From Chloroflexota bacterium (lineage in GTDB: Bacteria; Chloroflexota; UBA11872): 48,452 bases of DNA. Numbering within the stretch: position 1 is the first letter of the stretch; every line of letters starts with the position of its first letter. The translations under genes were made by a program, and so were the position numbers. The stretch spans positions 1-48,452 of the forward strand of contig JAPOXD010000051.1 in the NCBI GenBank assembly GCA_026707285.1, in the 5' to 3' direction. Below the pieces are notes generated by a model. The model did not search any database. It was not told the DNA's origin and saw only the letters and a list, made by a program, of their open reading frames with translations. Below are positions 32,598 to 40,611 of this stretch, in pieces.

Positions 32598-33896
32598 TCA
32601 GCCCGCGCGGCCGTTGCCGTTCGCGGTGAAACAGGTGCCCGCGGCGCAGTAGTGGTCGCGGATGTGGGCCTCGAACTCGTCGCGGAAGCGGCTGGCCGCG
32701 CCGCGCACCGGCTGGTGTGCAAAGTGTCCCAGCCCACAGAACGACGCCATCATGCTGGCGCCCAGTTCCTCCAGCAGGTCGAGATCGTCCATCGTGCCCT
32801 GGCCGTGCATGATGCGCTCGCAGATCTGGACCAGGTTGGGCGTGCCCTCGCGGCAGGGGATGCAGAAGCCGCAGCTCTCGTCCTCGAAGAACAGCGCGTC
32901 CCGGTAGGCCGCGTCGACCATGCAGGCCGTGTCGTCGAACACGACGACGCCGCCGGTGCCCATGATCGTGCCCAGCTCGGCCATGGACTTGGGCTCGAGC
33001 GACGCGTCGATCTCGGCTGGGGTCAGCGGCGCCGAGGACGCTCCGCCGGGCTTGAAGCCCTTGAAGGTCCGCCCCTCCGGCACGCCGCCGCCGTGGTCCA
33101 TGATCACCTCGCGGGCCGTGACGCCGAGGGGCAGCTCCACGCAGACAGGGTTCACCACGTTGCCCGAGAGGCAATACATCTTGGTGCCCGCCGCGTCGCC
33201 GATGCCCAGGTCCTTGAACCACTCAGCGCCGTTCATCACGATGGCGGGCGCGGCGGCCAGCGTCTCGACGTTATTGATCGCGGTCGGCAGCCCCCACACG
33301 CCGAAGTTGGTCGGGAACGGCGGCTTGAACCGCGGGTTGCCGCGCTTGCCTTCCAGCGAGTTGAACAGCGCCGTCTCCTCGCCCACGATGTAGGCGCCGG
33401 CGCCGCGCCGAAACTCGACCTCCAGGTTGAAGTCGTCCCGGCCGCAAATGCCCTGCCCGAGATATCCGGCCTCATACGCCTCGCGCAGCGCGGCCTTCAC
33501 TCGCTCGTGCGACAACCCATATTCGCCGCGGATGTAGAAGTATCCGCGCTCGGCGTTCGAGGCGTACGCGGCGATGATCATGCCCTCGATGGTCATGTGC
33601 GGGTCCAGCTCGAGGGACAGGCGGTTCACATAGGTACCCGGCTCGCTCTCGTCGGCGTTCACCACTACGTAGCGCGGCGTCTTGGGGTCCTTGCGGACAA
33701 ACTCCCATTTGAGGCCGGTCGGGAAGAAGGCGCCGCCGCGGCCCGTGAGATTCGAATCCTTGATGAGGTCGCTCACGTCCTCTGGCGTCATCTCCTTCAG
33801 GACGCGCTCGAGGGCCTCATAGCCACCGGCTTCGCGGTAGCTCGCCAGCGTCCAGGACTCGGGGCGGCCGAAGTTGCGCGTGACGACCAGCTCCAT
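32598..33896 (-). CDS. nuoF: NADH dehydrogenase subunit F (NuoF family)
   Basis: NuoF is the flavoprotein that oxidises NADH and passes electrons to an Fe-S chain. The 432-residue product has the FMN/NADH site LTGRGGAFFPTGLKW and NADESEPGTY, the GAGAYIVGEETALFNSLEG region, and the [4Fe-4S] ligands CGFCIPCREG followed by the distal FCGLG. ATG 33896 (MELVVTRNFG) overlaps the nuoE stop by one base. The frame is open about 80 codons upstream, but this only shadows nuoE. No other complex I genes are here, so NuoEF may serve a soluble dehydrogenase or an unlinked complex I. Confidence 0.94.
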   Translation of the reverse strand: MELVVTRNFGRPESWTLASYREAGGYEALERVLKEMTPEDVSDLIKDSNLTGRGGAFFPTGLKWEFVRKDPKTPRYVVVNADESEPGTYVNRLSLELDPHMTIEGMIIAAYASNAERGYFYIRGEYGLSHERVKAALREAYEAGYLGQGICGRDDFNLEVEFRRGAGAYIVGEETALFNSLEGKRGNPRFKPPFPTNFGVWGLPTAINNVETLAAAPAIVMNGAEWFKDLGIGDAAGTKMYCLSGNVVNPVCVELPLGVTAREVIMDHGGGVPEGRTFKGFKPGGASSAPLTPAEIDASLEPKSMAELGTIMGTGGVVVFDDTACMVDAAYRDALFFEDESCGFCIPCREGTPNLVQICERIMHGQGTMDDLDLLEELGASMMASFCGLGHFAHQPVRGAASRFRDEFEAHIRDHYCAAGTCFTANGNGRAG

Positions 33897-34426
33897 CAGC
33901 CCGCGCCGTTCCTCAGGTCGCCGAGCAAGTCGGGCACGTCGTCCGGCATCACCGGGCCATGCTGATCCAGGTTGACCAGCAGGGCTGGCTGCTTGTCGCA
34001 CAGACCGAGGCACGAAACCACTTCCACGGTGAACCGGCCGTCGGGGCTGGTGTGTCCGCGCGGCACGCCCAATTCCTTCTCGAGCGCGCCGATCAGCTTC
34101 GGAGCGCCGGCCAGGTGACAGCTCAAGTCGCGGCACACGCGCAACACGTAGGGCGGCTGCGGCTCGAGGGAGAACATGGTGTAGAACGTCACCACGCCGA
34201 ATACCTGGCTCTCGGGGATGCGCAGCTCCTCGGCAATCAAGGTGATGGCTTCGGGCGGCACGTACGAGAACAGCTCCTGGGCCGCGTAGAGCGCCTCGAT
34301 GGACGAGCCGGGCAGATCCTTGAGCGGCTGCAGCTGTTCCCGCAGCGTCTCCAGCTTGGGTCGCTCGGACTCCGGCAGCGGCTCGCGGCCAGGCGGCGTC
34401 TCGAGCTCAGTGTGGTGAATGGCCAT
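33896..34426 (-). CDS. nuoE: NADH dehydrogenase subunit E (NuoE family)
   Basis: NuoE is the thioredoxin-like [2Fe-2S] subunit partnered with NuoF. The product of about 176 residues has the N-terminal helical part with ALYAAQELFSYVPPEAITLIAEEL and VFGVVTFYTMFSLEP, and the cluster cysteines in CRDLSC and CLGLC. ATG 34426 (MAIHHTELETPPG) is chosen for family length; GTG 34486 would add 20 residues. The stop TGA overlaps the nuoF ATG as TGATG, so the two are coupled. Confidence 0.93.
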   Translation of the reverse strand: MAIHHTELETPPGREPLPESERPKLETLREQLQPLKDLPGSSIEALYAAQELFSYVPPEAITLIAEELRIPESQVFGVVTFYTMFSLEPQPPYVLRVCRDLSCHLAGAPKLIGALEKELGVPRGHTSPDGRFTVEVVSCLGLCDKQPALLVNLDQHGPVMPDDVPDLLGDLRNGAG

Positions 34427-34569
34427 GCAGCAAGGGCGCGCGGCAGCGCGTCCGATCACCTGAAAAATGGCGGGTGAGTTTAGCACCCATCCCTGCGGCA
34501 GCCCGCGATGGACGCCCCGTCCGCTGCACGGGAACGCGTGGTGCTAGCGTGGCGCCCTGGGGAGGCCCA

Positions 34570-34791
34570 ATGGCGCTAACGGAACAGCAAGCCCGCGAGC
34601 TGCGCAGTCTAGCGGCCAGCTGGAATCGAGCCTCGATGGCGGTCGGCAACCTGCTGCGCGACGGCGCCGTCACGGCGGACGGCATCGACATGCAGGCGCT
34701 GCGCGACGCCACCGACCGGCGCGCCCAGGCTGAGCACCTGCTGGTCGACTTCTGGATCAGTGTCGCCCGAAACCAGTCCGGCGACGCATAG
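34570..34791 (+). CDS. Hypothetical small helical protein
   Basis: I do not recognise this family. The 73-residue protein MALTEQQARELRSLAASWNR is predicted mostly helical, with no membrane segment and no cysteine. ATG 34570 follows GGGGAGGCCCA, a strong ribosome-binding site, which supports a real gene. It lies 46 bp upstream of folC on the same strand and is divergent from nuoE, so it may be the first gene of the folC-DUF2203-recQ run. Confidence 0.65.
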   Translation: MALTEQQARELRSLAASWNRASMAVGNLLRDGAVTADGIDMQALRDATDRRAQAEHLLVDFWISVARNQSGDA

Positions 34792-34837
34792 CCGGCGGAC
34801 GCGGCGCGCATGTCCGAGCGGCAGGAGCAAACAGGCG

Positions 34838-36205
34838 ATGGCTGACCCGCGACCCGAGCCCTCCGCGCCGGTCGACACCGAGGAAATGGCCGCCGGCCGT
34901 GCCGCCGCCGCCTACATCAACGGCCTCATCCGCGGCCCCGCCGGCCCCACGCAGCCCCGGGCCCCGGTCCACCAACGCCGCCGAGGCCGCGAACGCCTGG
35001 CGCGCATGCGTCGCTTTCTCGATGCGCTGGGCCATCCTCAAGCCGGCCTGCCCGTGGTGTTGGTGGCGGGCACCTCGGGCAAGGGCTCGGTGGCGGTCAA
35101 GATCGCGGAGGGACTGCGGGCCGCCGGCTATGCGACCGGCCTGCACGTCACCCCCTATCTGCAGACGCCGCTGGAGAAGTTTTGGCTCGACGGCCGGCTG
35201 GCCCGTCCCGGCGAGCTGGCCGATCTGGCGGCGTGGATCCGGCCCGTCGTCGAGCGCGCCGATCCTCGCCAGCCGCCGACCTACGGCATGGTCTGGGTGG
35301 CGCTGACGTTCGAATACTTCCGCCGCGCCCGTGTCGACGCGCTGGTCTTGGAGGTCGGCGCGGGCGGACGTTTCGATCTGACGAACGTCTGCGACCCGCT
35401 GCTCAATGTGATCACCACCGTCGGGATGGACCACGAGAAAAGCCTCGGGCCGAAGCTGGCCGACATCGCCTGGCACAAGGCCGGCATCGCGCGACCGGGC
35501 GTGCCCACGGTCGTGGGCGGCATGCCCGCGCCGGCGCGGGCGGTGGTGATCGACGAGGTGCACCGTGCCGGGGCGACCCTCATCGAAGCCGGGCCAACGG
35601 CCCCCGACGACTTCCGGGCGACGAATGACCGCCTGGCGGAAGCGGTCCTCGATGCCCTTTCGGCGAGAGGGTTCGCTCGCATTGACGCCGCCGCGCGCGA
35701 GGCCGCGCGCGGCAGCGCCCTGCCCGGGCGCTACGAACGCATGCCGTCCCCCGATGGTCCCGCCGTCATCCTCGACGGCGCGCACAATCCCGATAAAGCC
35801 CGTGCCCTGGCGGACCTTTGGCGACGCGAGTGCTCGCCGCACGCCGGCGTCCTCGTGGCCGGCACCGTGGGCTATCGGTCGCCGGCCGCCGTCCTCGCCC
35901 CGCTGTGGCCCACGGTCCAGGCGTGGATCGCCACCGAGCCCCAGGTCTTGGGCAAGCCGCCCACGCCCGCGGCGGCTGCCGCCCAGGCCGGAAGCGACGC
36001 CGGGTATCCGGCCGTCGCCGCCGAGCCTGACCCGCTGCGCGCATTGGACCGTGCCCTGGAGATCTGTCCCCCAGGCGGACGCGTGCTCGTGGCGGGATCC
36101 CTCTACCTGGCGGGCAACATCCGGCCGCGCTGGTATCCCACGGAGGAGATCGAACGGCAGCGCACCATGTGGCCGCTGCGCCATACTGCGCCCGACCATG
36201 CATGA
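34838..36205 (+). CDS. folC: Bifunctional folylpolyglutamate synthase/dihydrofolate synthase
   Basis: FolC adds glutamate to dihydropteroate and folates in the cytoplasm, a Mur-ligase-type ATP-dependent reaction. The 455-residue product has the P-loop VVLVAGTSGKGSVA, the family segment LHVTPYLQTPLEKF, the VLEVGAGGRFDLTN motif, the TTVGMDHEKSLG segment and the C-terminal domain with VILDGAHNPDKA. The Omega-loop phrase reads GLHVTPY rather than the usual YTSPHL, a variant seen in divergent members. ATG 34838 has AGGAG about 11 bases upstream. It overlaps the next gene by 8 bp. Confidence 0.88.
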   Translation: MADPRPEPSAPVDTEEMAAGRAAAAYINGLIRGPAGPTQPRAPVHQRRRGRERLARMRRFLDALGHPQAGLPVVLVAGTSGKGSVAVKIAEGLRAAGYATGLHVTPYLQTPLEKFWLDGRLARPGELADLAAWIRPVVERADPRQPPTYGMVWVALTFEYFRRARVDALVLEVGAGGRFDLTNVCDPLLNVITTVGMDHEKSLGPKLADIAWHKAGIARPGVPTVVGGMPAPARAVVIDEVHRAGATLIEAGPTAPDDFRATNDRLAEAVLDALSARGFARIDAAAREAARGSALPGRYERMPSPDGPAVILDGAHNPDKARALADLWRRECSPHAGVLVAGTVGYRSPAAVLAPLWPTVQAWIATEPQVLGKPPTPAAAAAQAGSDAGYPAVAAEPDPLRALDRALEICPPGGRVLVAGSLYLAGNIRPRWYPTEEIERQRTMWPLRHTAPDHA

Positions 36206-36632
36206 CGAACCCGAAGCGCTGCACGGCGACGAGCCCGAAGAGCCGGAGCTTCGCCGTTACACGCTGAGCGAGGCCAACGAGCTGCTGGTCGAGGCGCGGC
36301 CGGTGCTGGCGAAACTGCGGCGCATCTGGCTGGAAGCGGACCCGGATCGTCAGGCCTTCGAGCGCGTCCAGGAGTCCGACGCCGGCGCCGTCGACGTGAG
36401 CCTGGCGCATCAGCGCCTCATCGCCGGGCTGTGGGACGTCCAGCCGCTGGTGGCCTGGCTGCGCGCCCGCGACATCCTCCTGCGCGACCCCGCCACCGGG
36501 CTGATCGACTTCCTCTCGGAGCTCGACGGCGAGGACTGCTACCTCTGCTGGCGCCTCGGCGAAGAGGACATCGCCTACTGGCACGGCACCGACGAGGGCT
36601 TCGACAACCGCAAGCCGTTGCCCGGCGTCTAG
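36198..36632 (+). CDS. DUF2203 family protein
   Basis: This 144-residue protein belongs to DUF2203, small cytoplasmic proteins of unknown function. The N-terminal helix YTLSEANELLVEARPVLAKL is followed by GLWDVQPLVAWLRARDILLRDPATGLIDF and the conserved end EDCYLCWRLGEEDIAYWH, then GFDNRKPL. The YLCWRxGE and W-x-x-xDxGFxxRxxL motifs are diagnostic. It overlaps folC by 8 bp and ends one base before the recQ start, so translation is probably coupled along the three genes. Confidence 0.9.
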   Translation: MHDEPEALHGDEPEEPELRRYTLSEANELLVEARPVLAKLRRIWLEADPDRQAFERVQESDAGAVDVSLAHQRLIAGLWDVQPLVAWLRARDILLRDPATGLIDFLSELDGEDCYLCWRLGEEDIAYWHGTDEGFDNRKPLPGV

Positions 36633-36633
36633 C

Positions 36634-38505
36634 TTGTCCACGTTCCGCGGCGTCGCGACGGACGAGCTCGACATTCGTCAAATCCTGAGGGCTCGCTTCG
36701 GCTACGACGAGTTTCGTCCGCTCCAGGCCGAAATCATCAGCAATGTGCTTGCCGGGCAGGACACGCTAGTGCTCATGCCTACCGGCGGGGGCAAATCGCT
36801 CTGCTATCAGCTGCCGGCGCTCTGCTTTGACGGGCTGACCCTGGTCATCTCGCCGCTGATCGCGCTCATGAAAGACCAGGTCGACGCGCTGCGAACGAAT
36901 GGCATCGCGGCGGCGTTCATCAACAGCTCCGTGCCGCTGCATGAAGTGAGCAGCATATATGCCGCGGCGCGGGCGGGGCGGCTCAAGCTGCTCTACATCG
37001 CACCGGAGCGCCTGGCGGTTCCCGGATTCGAGGAGTTCCTCCGAGGGCTAGGCGTCGCGCAGGTCGCCATCGACGAGGCCCACTGCATCTCCGAGTGGGG
37101 TCACGACTTCCGGCCGGACTACCGCAATCTTCGATCGCTGCGCGCGATGTTTCCCCGAGCTCCCGTGATGGCGCTGACGGCCACCGCCACGGCCAAGGTC
37201 CGCGACGACATCGCCGAGCAACTCATGATCCCGCAGGCGCGGTGGTTCATCGCGAGCTTCAACCGTGAGAATCTGACCTATATCGTCCGTCCCAAGCGCC
37301 GCCCCTTTGACCATCTGGTCCGGAAACTGCGCCGTCATGCTGACGGGGCGTCGATCGTTTACTGCCTCTCGCGCGACGGCACCGAAAGGCTGGCGACGAA
37401 GCTCTCACAGCACGGCTTGCCGGCGCTCCCGTACCACGCCGGTCTCGACCCGAGCCTCCGCCGGAACACGCAGGAGCGGTTCATTCGGGACGAGGCGCGG
37501 ATCATCGTGGCGACCATTGCCTTTGGCATGGGGATCGACAAGCCCGACGTGCGACTCATCGCCCACTACGATCTACCCAAGACGCTGGAGGGCTACTACC
37601 AGGAAACCGGACGGGCGGGGCGCGACGGCTTGCCAAGCGAATGCGTGCTGTACTTTTCCGCCGGCGACCGGGCCAGATTCACGCACTTCATCAACGAGAT
37701 CGAGGACCCGGCCGAACGCGCGCGGGCCCAGCAGAAGCTGGAGCAAATGATCGCCTACGGCGAGGCGCGGACCTGCCGGCGGGCGTTCGTTCTCCACTAC
37801 TTCGGCGAAACCTACGACAAGACGGACTGCGGCGGTTGTGACGTGTGCCTGGCCGAGCGCGAGGCGTTCGATGCGACTGAAATCGCCCAAATGGTCCTGT
37901 CGGCGGTAATCCGTACCGGCGAGCGATTTGGACCCGCCCACGTCATCAATGTGCTGCGCGGCTCGCGCGCCAAGAAGGTATTGGAGTGGCGTCATCACGA
38001 GTTGCCGGTGTACGGCATTGCTCGGGCGTATGACCGCGACGAACTCAAGGAAATTCTGGATCTATTGGAAGACGAGGGGCTGCTGCAGCGGAGTCCTGAC
38101 AAATTCGCGACCATCTCGGTGACGGCGGCTGGCTATTACTTCCTGCGCCGGCGCGAGACGCTAACCCTTAATCGCATCAGGCGCGGGGCGTCCCAGACCC
38201 AAGCCGGCCCGCGCGATCCACGGGCCACATCCGATGTCCCCCGGACCACCGGCGAGACGCTCGGCGCTAACCGCGAGCTATTCGACTGCCTCCGCGAGTT
38301 GCGGCGGCGCCTGGCCGAAGCCAGGGACCAGCCGGCATTCGTGATCTTCAGTAACCGGACGCTCGAGGAAATGGCGCGCGCCATGCCCCGGGACCACGCG
38401 GGCTTCGCCGACCTACCAGGCGTCGGCCCGGCGAAGCTGGAGGAATTCGCCGACGACTTCCTTCAGGTGATCCGCGAGTACACGGCGTCAAGGGATGCTG
38501 AGTAG
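36634..38505 (+). CDS. recQ: ATP-dependent DNA helicase RecQ
   Basis: RecQ is a 3'-5' helicase in recombination and fork repair. The 623-residue product has motif 0 RPLQAEII, Walker A LMPTGGGKSLCYQLPAL, DEAH box VAIDEAHCISEWGHDFRPDY, motif VI QETGRAGRDG, and the zinc site CRRAFVLHYFGE with CGGCDVC. It also has an RQC winged-helix segment, and a C-terminal HRDC domain with LRELRRRLAEARDQPAFVIFSNRTLEEMA. The TTG start at 36634 is the only reasonable start codon near the beginning and sits one base after the upstream stop. All motifs look intact. Confidence 0.95.
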   Translation: MSTFRGVATDELDIRQILRARFGYDEFRPLQAEIISNVLAGQDTLVLMPTGGGKSLCYQLPALCFDGLTLVISPLIALMKDQVDALRTNGIAAAFINSSVPLHEVSSIYAAARAGRLKLLYIAPERLAVPGFEEFLRGLGVAQVAIDEAHCISEWGHDFRPDYRNLRSLRAMFPRAPVMALTATATAKVRDDIAEQLMIPQARWFIASFNRENLTYIVRPKRRPFDHLVRKLRRHADGASIVYCLSRDGTERLATKLSQHGLPALPYHAGLDPSLRRNTQERFIRDEARIIVATIAFGMGIDKPDVRLIAHYDLPKTLEGYYQETGRAGRDGLPSECVLYFSAGDRARFTHFINEIEDPAERARAQQKLEQMIAYGEARTCRRAFVLHYFGETYDKTDCGGCDVCLAEREAFDATEIAQMVLSAVIRTGERFGPAHVINVLRGSRAKKVLEWRHHELPVYGIARAYDRDELKEILDLLEDEGLLQRSPDKFATISVTAAGYYFLRRRETLTLNRIRRGASQTQAGPRDPRATSDVPRTTGETLGANRELFDCLRELRRRLAEARDQPAFVIFSNRTLEEMARAMPRDHAGFADLPGVGPAKLEEFADDFLQVIREYTASRDAE

Positions 38506-38601
38506 TCCGAGGGATTTGGTCGGTTGGAGAGTCCGACGATGCGTCGGATAGAGCGTCAATTTCCTGGATCCGATCCCTTGGTTTGGTTGGCGACGCATAG
38601 G

Positions 38602-38658
38602 GGGTGGATTCCCGCCCCGTATCGAGCACGGGGCAGGCTCTTCGCGGGAATGACGGAC
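38602..38658. repeat. Dispersed hairpin repeat (copy 2)
   Basis: GATTCCCGCC opens and TCGCGGGAATGACGGAC closes this element, with an inner perfect stem GCCCCGT/ACGGGGC. Its reverse complement matches the copy at 21035-21090 over GTCCGTCATTCCCGCGAAG and CCTG. It lies in the 235-bp gap after recQ. Confidence 0.68.
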
Positions 38659-38740
38659 TGCCCGCCTGCGGGGCCATTGACGGCCGGCCAGGCCAGCCGT
38701 AGGGTCGAATCCGCCGCCAATCCGCGTTGAGGACCACCCC

Positions 38741-39280
38741 ATCGCCAAGCCGCCCGTCAGCGACGACGCCGTCGCCGCCAAGACCGGCAAAACGTGGGAC
38801 GAGTGGTGCGCCATCCTGGACGCCGCCGGCGGCAAGACCATCGGCCACACGGCCATCGCTGCGTACCTGCGCGACCACCACGACGTCCCGGCCTGGTGGA
38901 GCCAGGAAGTCACCGTGGGCTACGAGCGCATCCGCGGCCTGCGCGAGGAGCACCAGACCCCCCGCGGCTACCAGGTCAGCGTGAGCAAGACGCTGCCGGT
39001 CGCCGCCGAGACGCTCTACGAGGCCTGGGCGGAGGAAGAGTCTCGCCGGCGCTGGCTCGGCGACGACGAGCCCCACATCCGCACCGCGCGCCCCAACAAG
39101 TCGCTTCGCATCACCTGGATCGACGGTCGCACCAACGTCGAGGTGGCGTTCTATCCCAAGGCGCCGTCAAAGAGCCAGGTCGTGGTGCAGCACTCCAAGC
39201 TCGCGGACCGCGACGACGTCGAGGTCAAGCGTGCCTTTTGGAAGGCAGCCCTCGCCCGGCTCGCTGGCGAGGTGACCTAG
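38741..39280 (+). CDS. DUF4287/SRPBCC-like protein with apparent ATC start
   Basis: The reading KPPVSDDAVAAKTGKTWDEW resembles the N-terminus of DUF4287-type proteins (KTGKTxDEW). It continues through IGHTAIAAYLRDHHDVPAWW to an SRPBCC/START-like region (YQVSVSKTLPVAAETLYEAW and RRRWLGDD) and ends at TAG 39280, about 179 residues. No ATG, GTG, CTG or TTG occurs in frame between the upstream stop (38678-38680) and the homologous region. The best start by length is ATC at 38741, with GAGG about 9 bases upstream. An internal GTG at 38915 would lose the first domain. Either AUC initiation or a mutated start fits. Confidence 0.72.
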   Translation: MAKPPVSDDAVAAKTGKTWDEWCAILDAAGGKTIGHTAIAAYLRDHHDVPAWWSQEVTVGYERIRGLREEHQTPRGYQVSVSKTLPVAAETLYEAWAEEESRRRWLGDDEPHIRTARPNKSLRITWIDGRTNVEVAFYPKAPSKSQVVVQHSKLADRDDVEVKRAFWKAALARLAGEVT

Positions 39281-39322
39281 CCGCTCGCTACGCTCCGCAC
39301 GACCGCTCGACGGATCTCAACC

Positions 39323-40492
39323 ATGCTGCCCCGCGAACGCTATCTGCCTGCCGCCGGCGAAGACATCGCCCAGTGGCACTCGGTCAGCTACATCGACGCC
39401 GGCCTCACCCGCCTCGAGCGCTTTCAAACCAGCGGCGCCTCGGACGAGTACCACCAGTTCGAGCAGCGCACCTCACCCGACAACGGCCGCACCTGGACCG
39501 AGCGCGAAACGCTGCCCGGCATCGTGCAGGACCTCGACGGCGGCGGCATCGTCACCGCTCCGCCCGGCATTTACGTCGACCGCGCCCGCAACCGGCGCTA
39601 CCAGATACGTATGCGCCGGATCTGGCCCGGCCTGCCGGCCTATACCCATGCGTGGGGCTCCCACCGGCACCCGTGCAACGACCACGTCTTCGCCTGGGCT
39701 GACGACGAGCCCGAAACGCTGCTCCGATACGAGGAAGGGCCAGACTTCGATCCCGAGGATCCGTTTGACTCCGACTTCTGCGCCACCAACCGCGCCTATC
39801 CCGGCCAGGCCATCACCATCGGGCCCGACGGCACGGCCTATCTGCCCCTGGTGGCGCACCCTGCCGAGCTAGAGGCTGCGCACGCCAGCGGCGGTCTGGT
39901 CGTCATGCGCCGCGAGCCCCGGTCGAGCGAATGGCAGGCATCGAACATCGAGTTCCTCGGGCCGGAGCGCTCCTCACGCGGAGTGCTGGAGCCGGAAGTC
40001 GCGGTGCTGCGCGATGGCCGTCTGCTCACCGTCGTCCGTGCCAGCCACACCGCCACGACCCCGGGGCGGAAGTGGTTCAGCGTCTCCGACGACGGCGGCC
40101 GCCGCTTCGCGCCGTTTGAGGAGCTTCGCTACGACGACGGCTCTCGGTTCTACTCCCCGTCCAGCATCCATCGGTTCATCCGCTCCGAGCGCAACGGCAA
40201 GCTCTACTGGCTCGCCAACATCACCCCGGAGCCCCCGGACGGCAACAGTCCTCGCTACCCCCTCTACATCGCCGAGATCGACGAGGATGGCCCGGCGGTG
40301 CGGCGCGACAGCCTGCGGCTCGTGGACGACCGCGGCCCAAACGAACCTGAGGCGCTGCAGCTCTCGAACTTCAACATCCTCGAAGACCGCGAAACCCTCG
40401 ACATCGAGATCTACCTCACCCGCCTCGGCGAGGTCGCGGACCACTTTTGGCAGGGCGCTGTCTACCGCTACCTCTTCTCGCCACCGACCTAG
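39323..40492 (+). CDS. Sialidase-like BNR/Asp-box beta-propeller protein
   Basis: This 389-residue protein has the fold signature of exo-sialidases and related glycoside hydrolases. Asp-boxes SPDNGRTW (near residue 51) and SDDGGRRF are visible, separated by propeller blades with TIGPDGTAYLPL, AVLRDGRLLTVVRAS and NGKLYWLANITP. No signal peptide or membrane helix is present, so it is probably cytoplasmic unless exported by another route. Arginine residues that could form the sialic acid triad exist (for example in VVRAS) but cannot be confirmed by eye. Activity on another sugar, or no enzyme activity, is possible. Confidence 0.75.
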   Translation: MLPRERYLPAAGEDIAQWHSVSYIDAGLTRLERFQTSGASDEYHQFEQRTSPDNGRTWTERETLPGIVQDLDGGGIVTAPPGIYVDRARNRRYQIRMRRIWPGLPAYTHAWGSHRHPCNDHVFAWADDEPETLLRYEEGPDFDPEDPFDSDFCATNRAYPGQAITIGPDGTAYLPLVAHPAELEAAHASGGLVVMRREPRSSEWQASNIEFLGPERSSRGVLEPEVAVLRDGRLLTVVRASHTATTPGRKWFSVSDDGGRRFAPFEELRYDDGSRFYSPSSIHRFIRSERNGKLYWLANITPEPPDGNSPRYPLYIAEIDEDGPAVRRDSLRLVDDRGPNEPEALQLSNFNILEDRETLDIEIYLTRLGEVADHFWQGAVYRYLFSPPT

Positions 40493-40532
40493 AGAACCTC
40501 TGAGAAAGCTGCGCCAAAAGCGGACCTCAACT

Positions 40533-40580
40533 CCAATCCGTTCGCCCTGAGCCTGTCGAAGGGGTTATCGAACGGATTGG
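40533..40580. repeat. Long hairpin between convergent genes, GAGCCTGTCGA core
   Basis: CCAATCCGTTCG (40533-40544) and CGAACGGATTGG (40569-40580) are perfect 12-bp inverted repeats around CCCT-GAGCCTGTCGA-AGGG. The site lies between two converging genes and may serve as a two-way terminator. The core also occurs at 12140-12150. Confidence 0.72.
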
Positions 40581-40611
40581 GGTGAGGCACAGGGCCTCGG
40601 TCACACTTCTT

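Noticed and set aside
38915-39280. Short DUF4287 gene starting at GTG 38915
   Set aside because: This start would remove the conserved N-terminal domain encoded from 38741.
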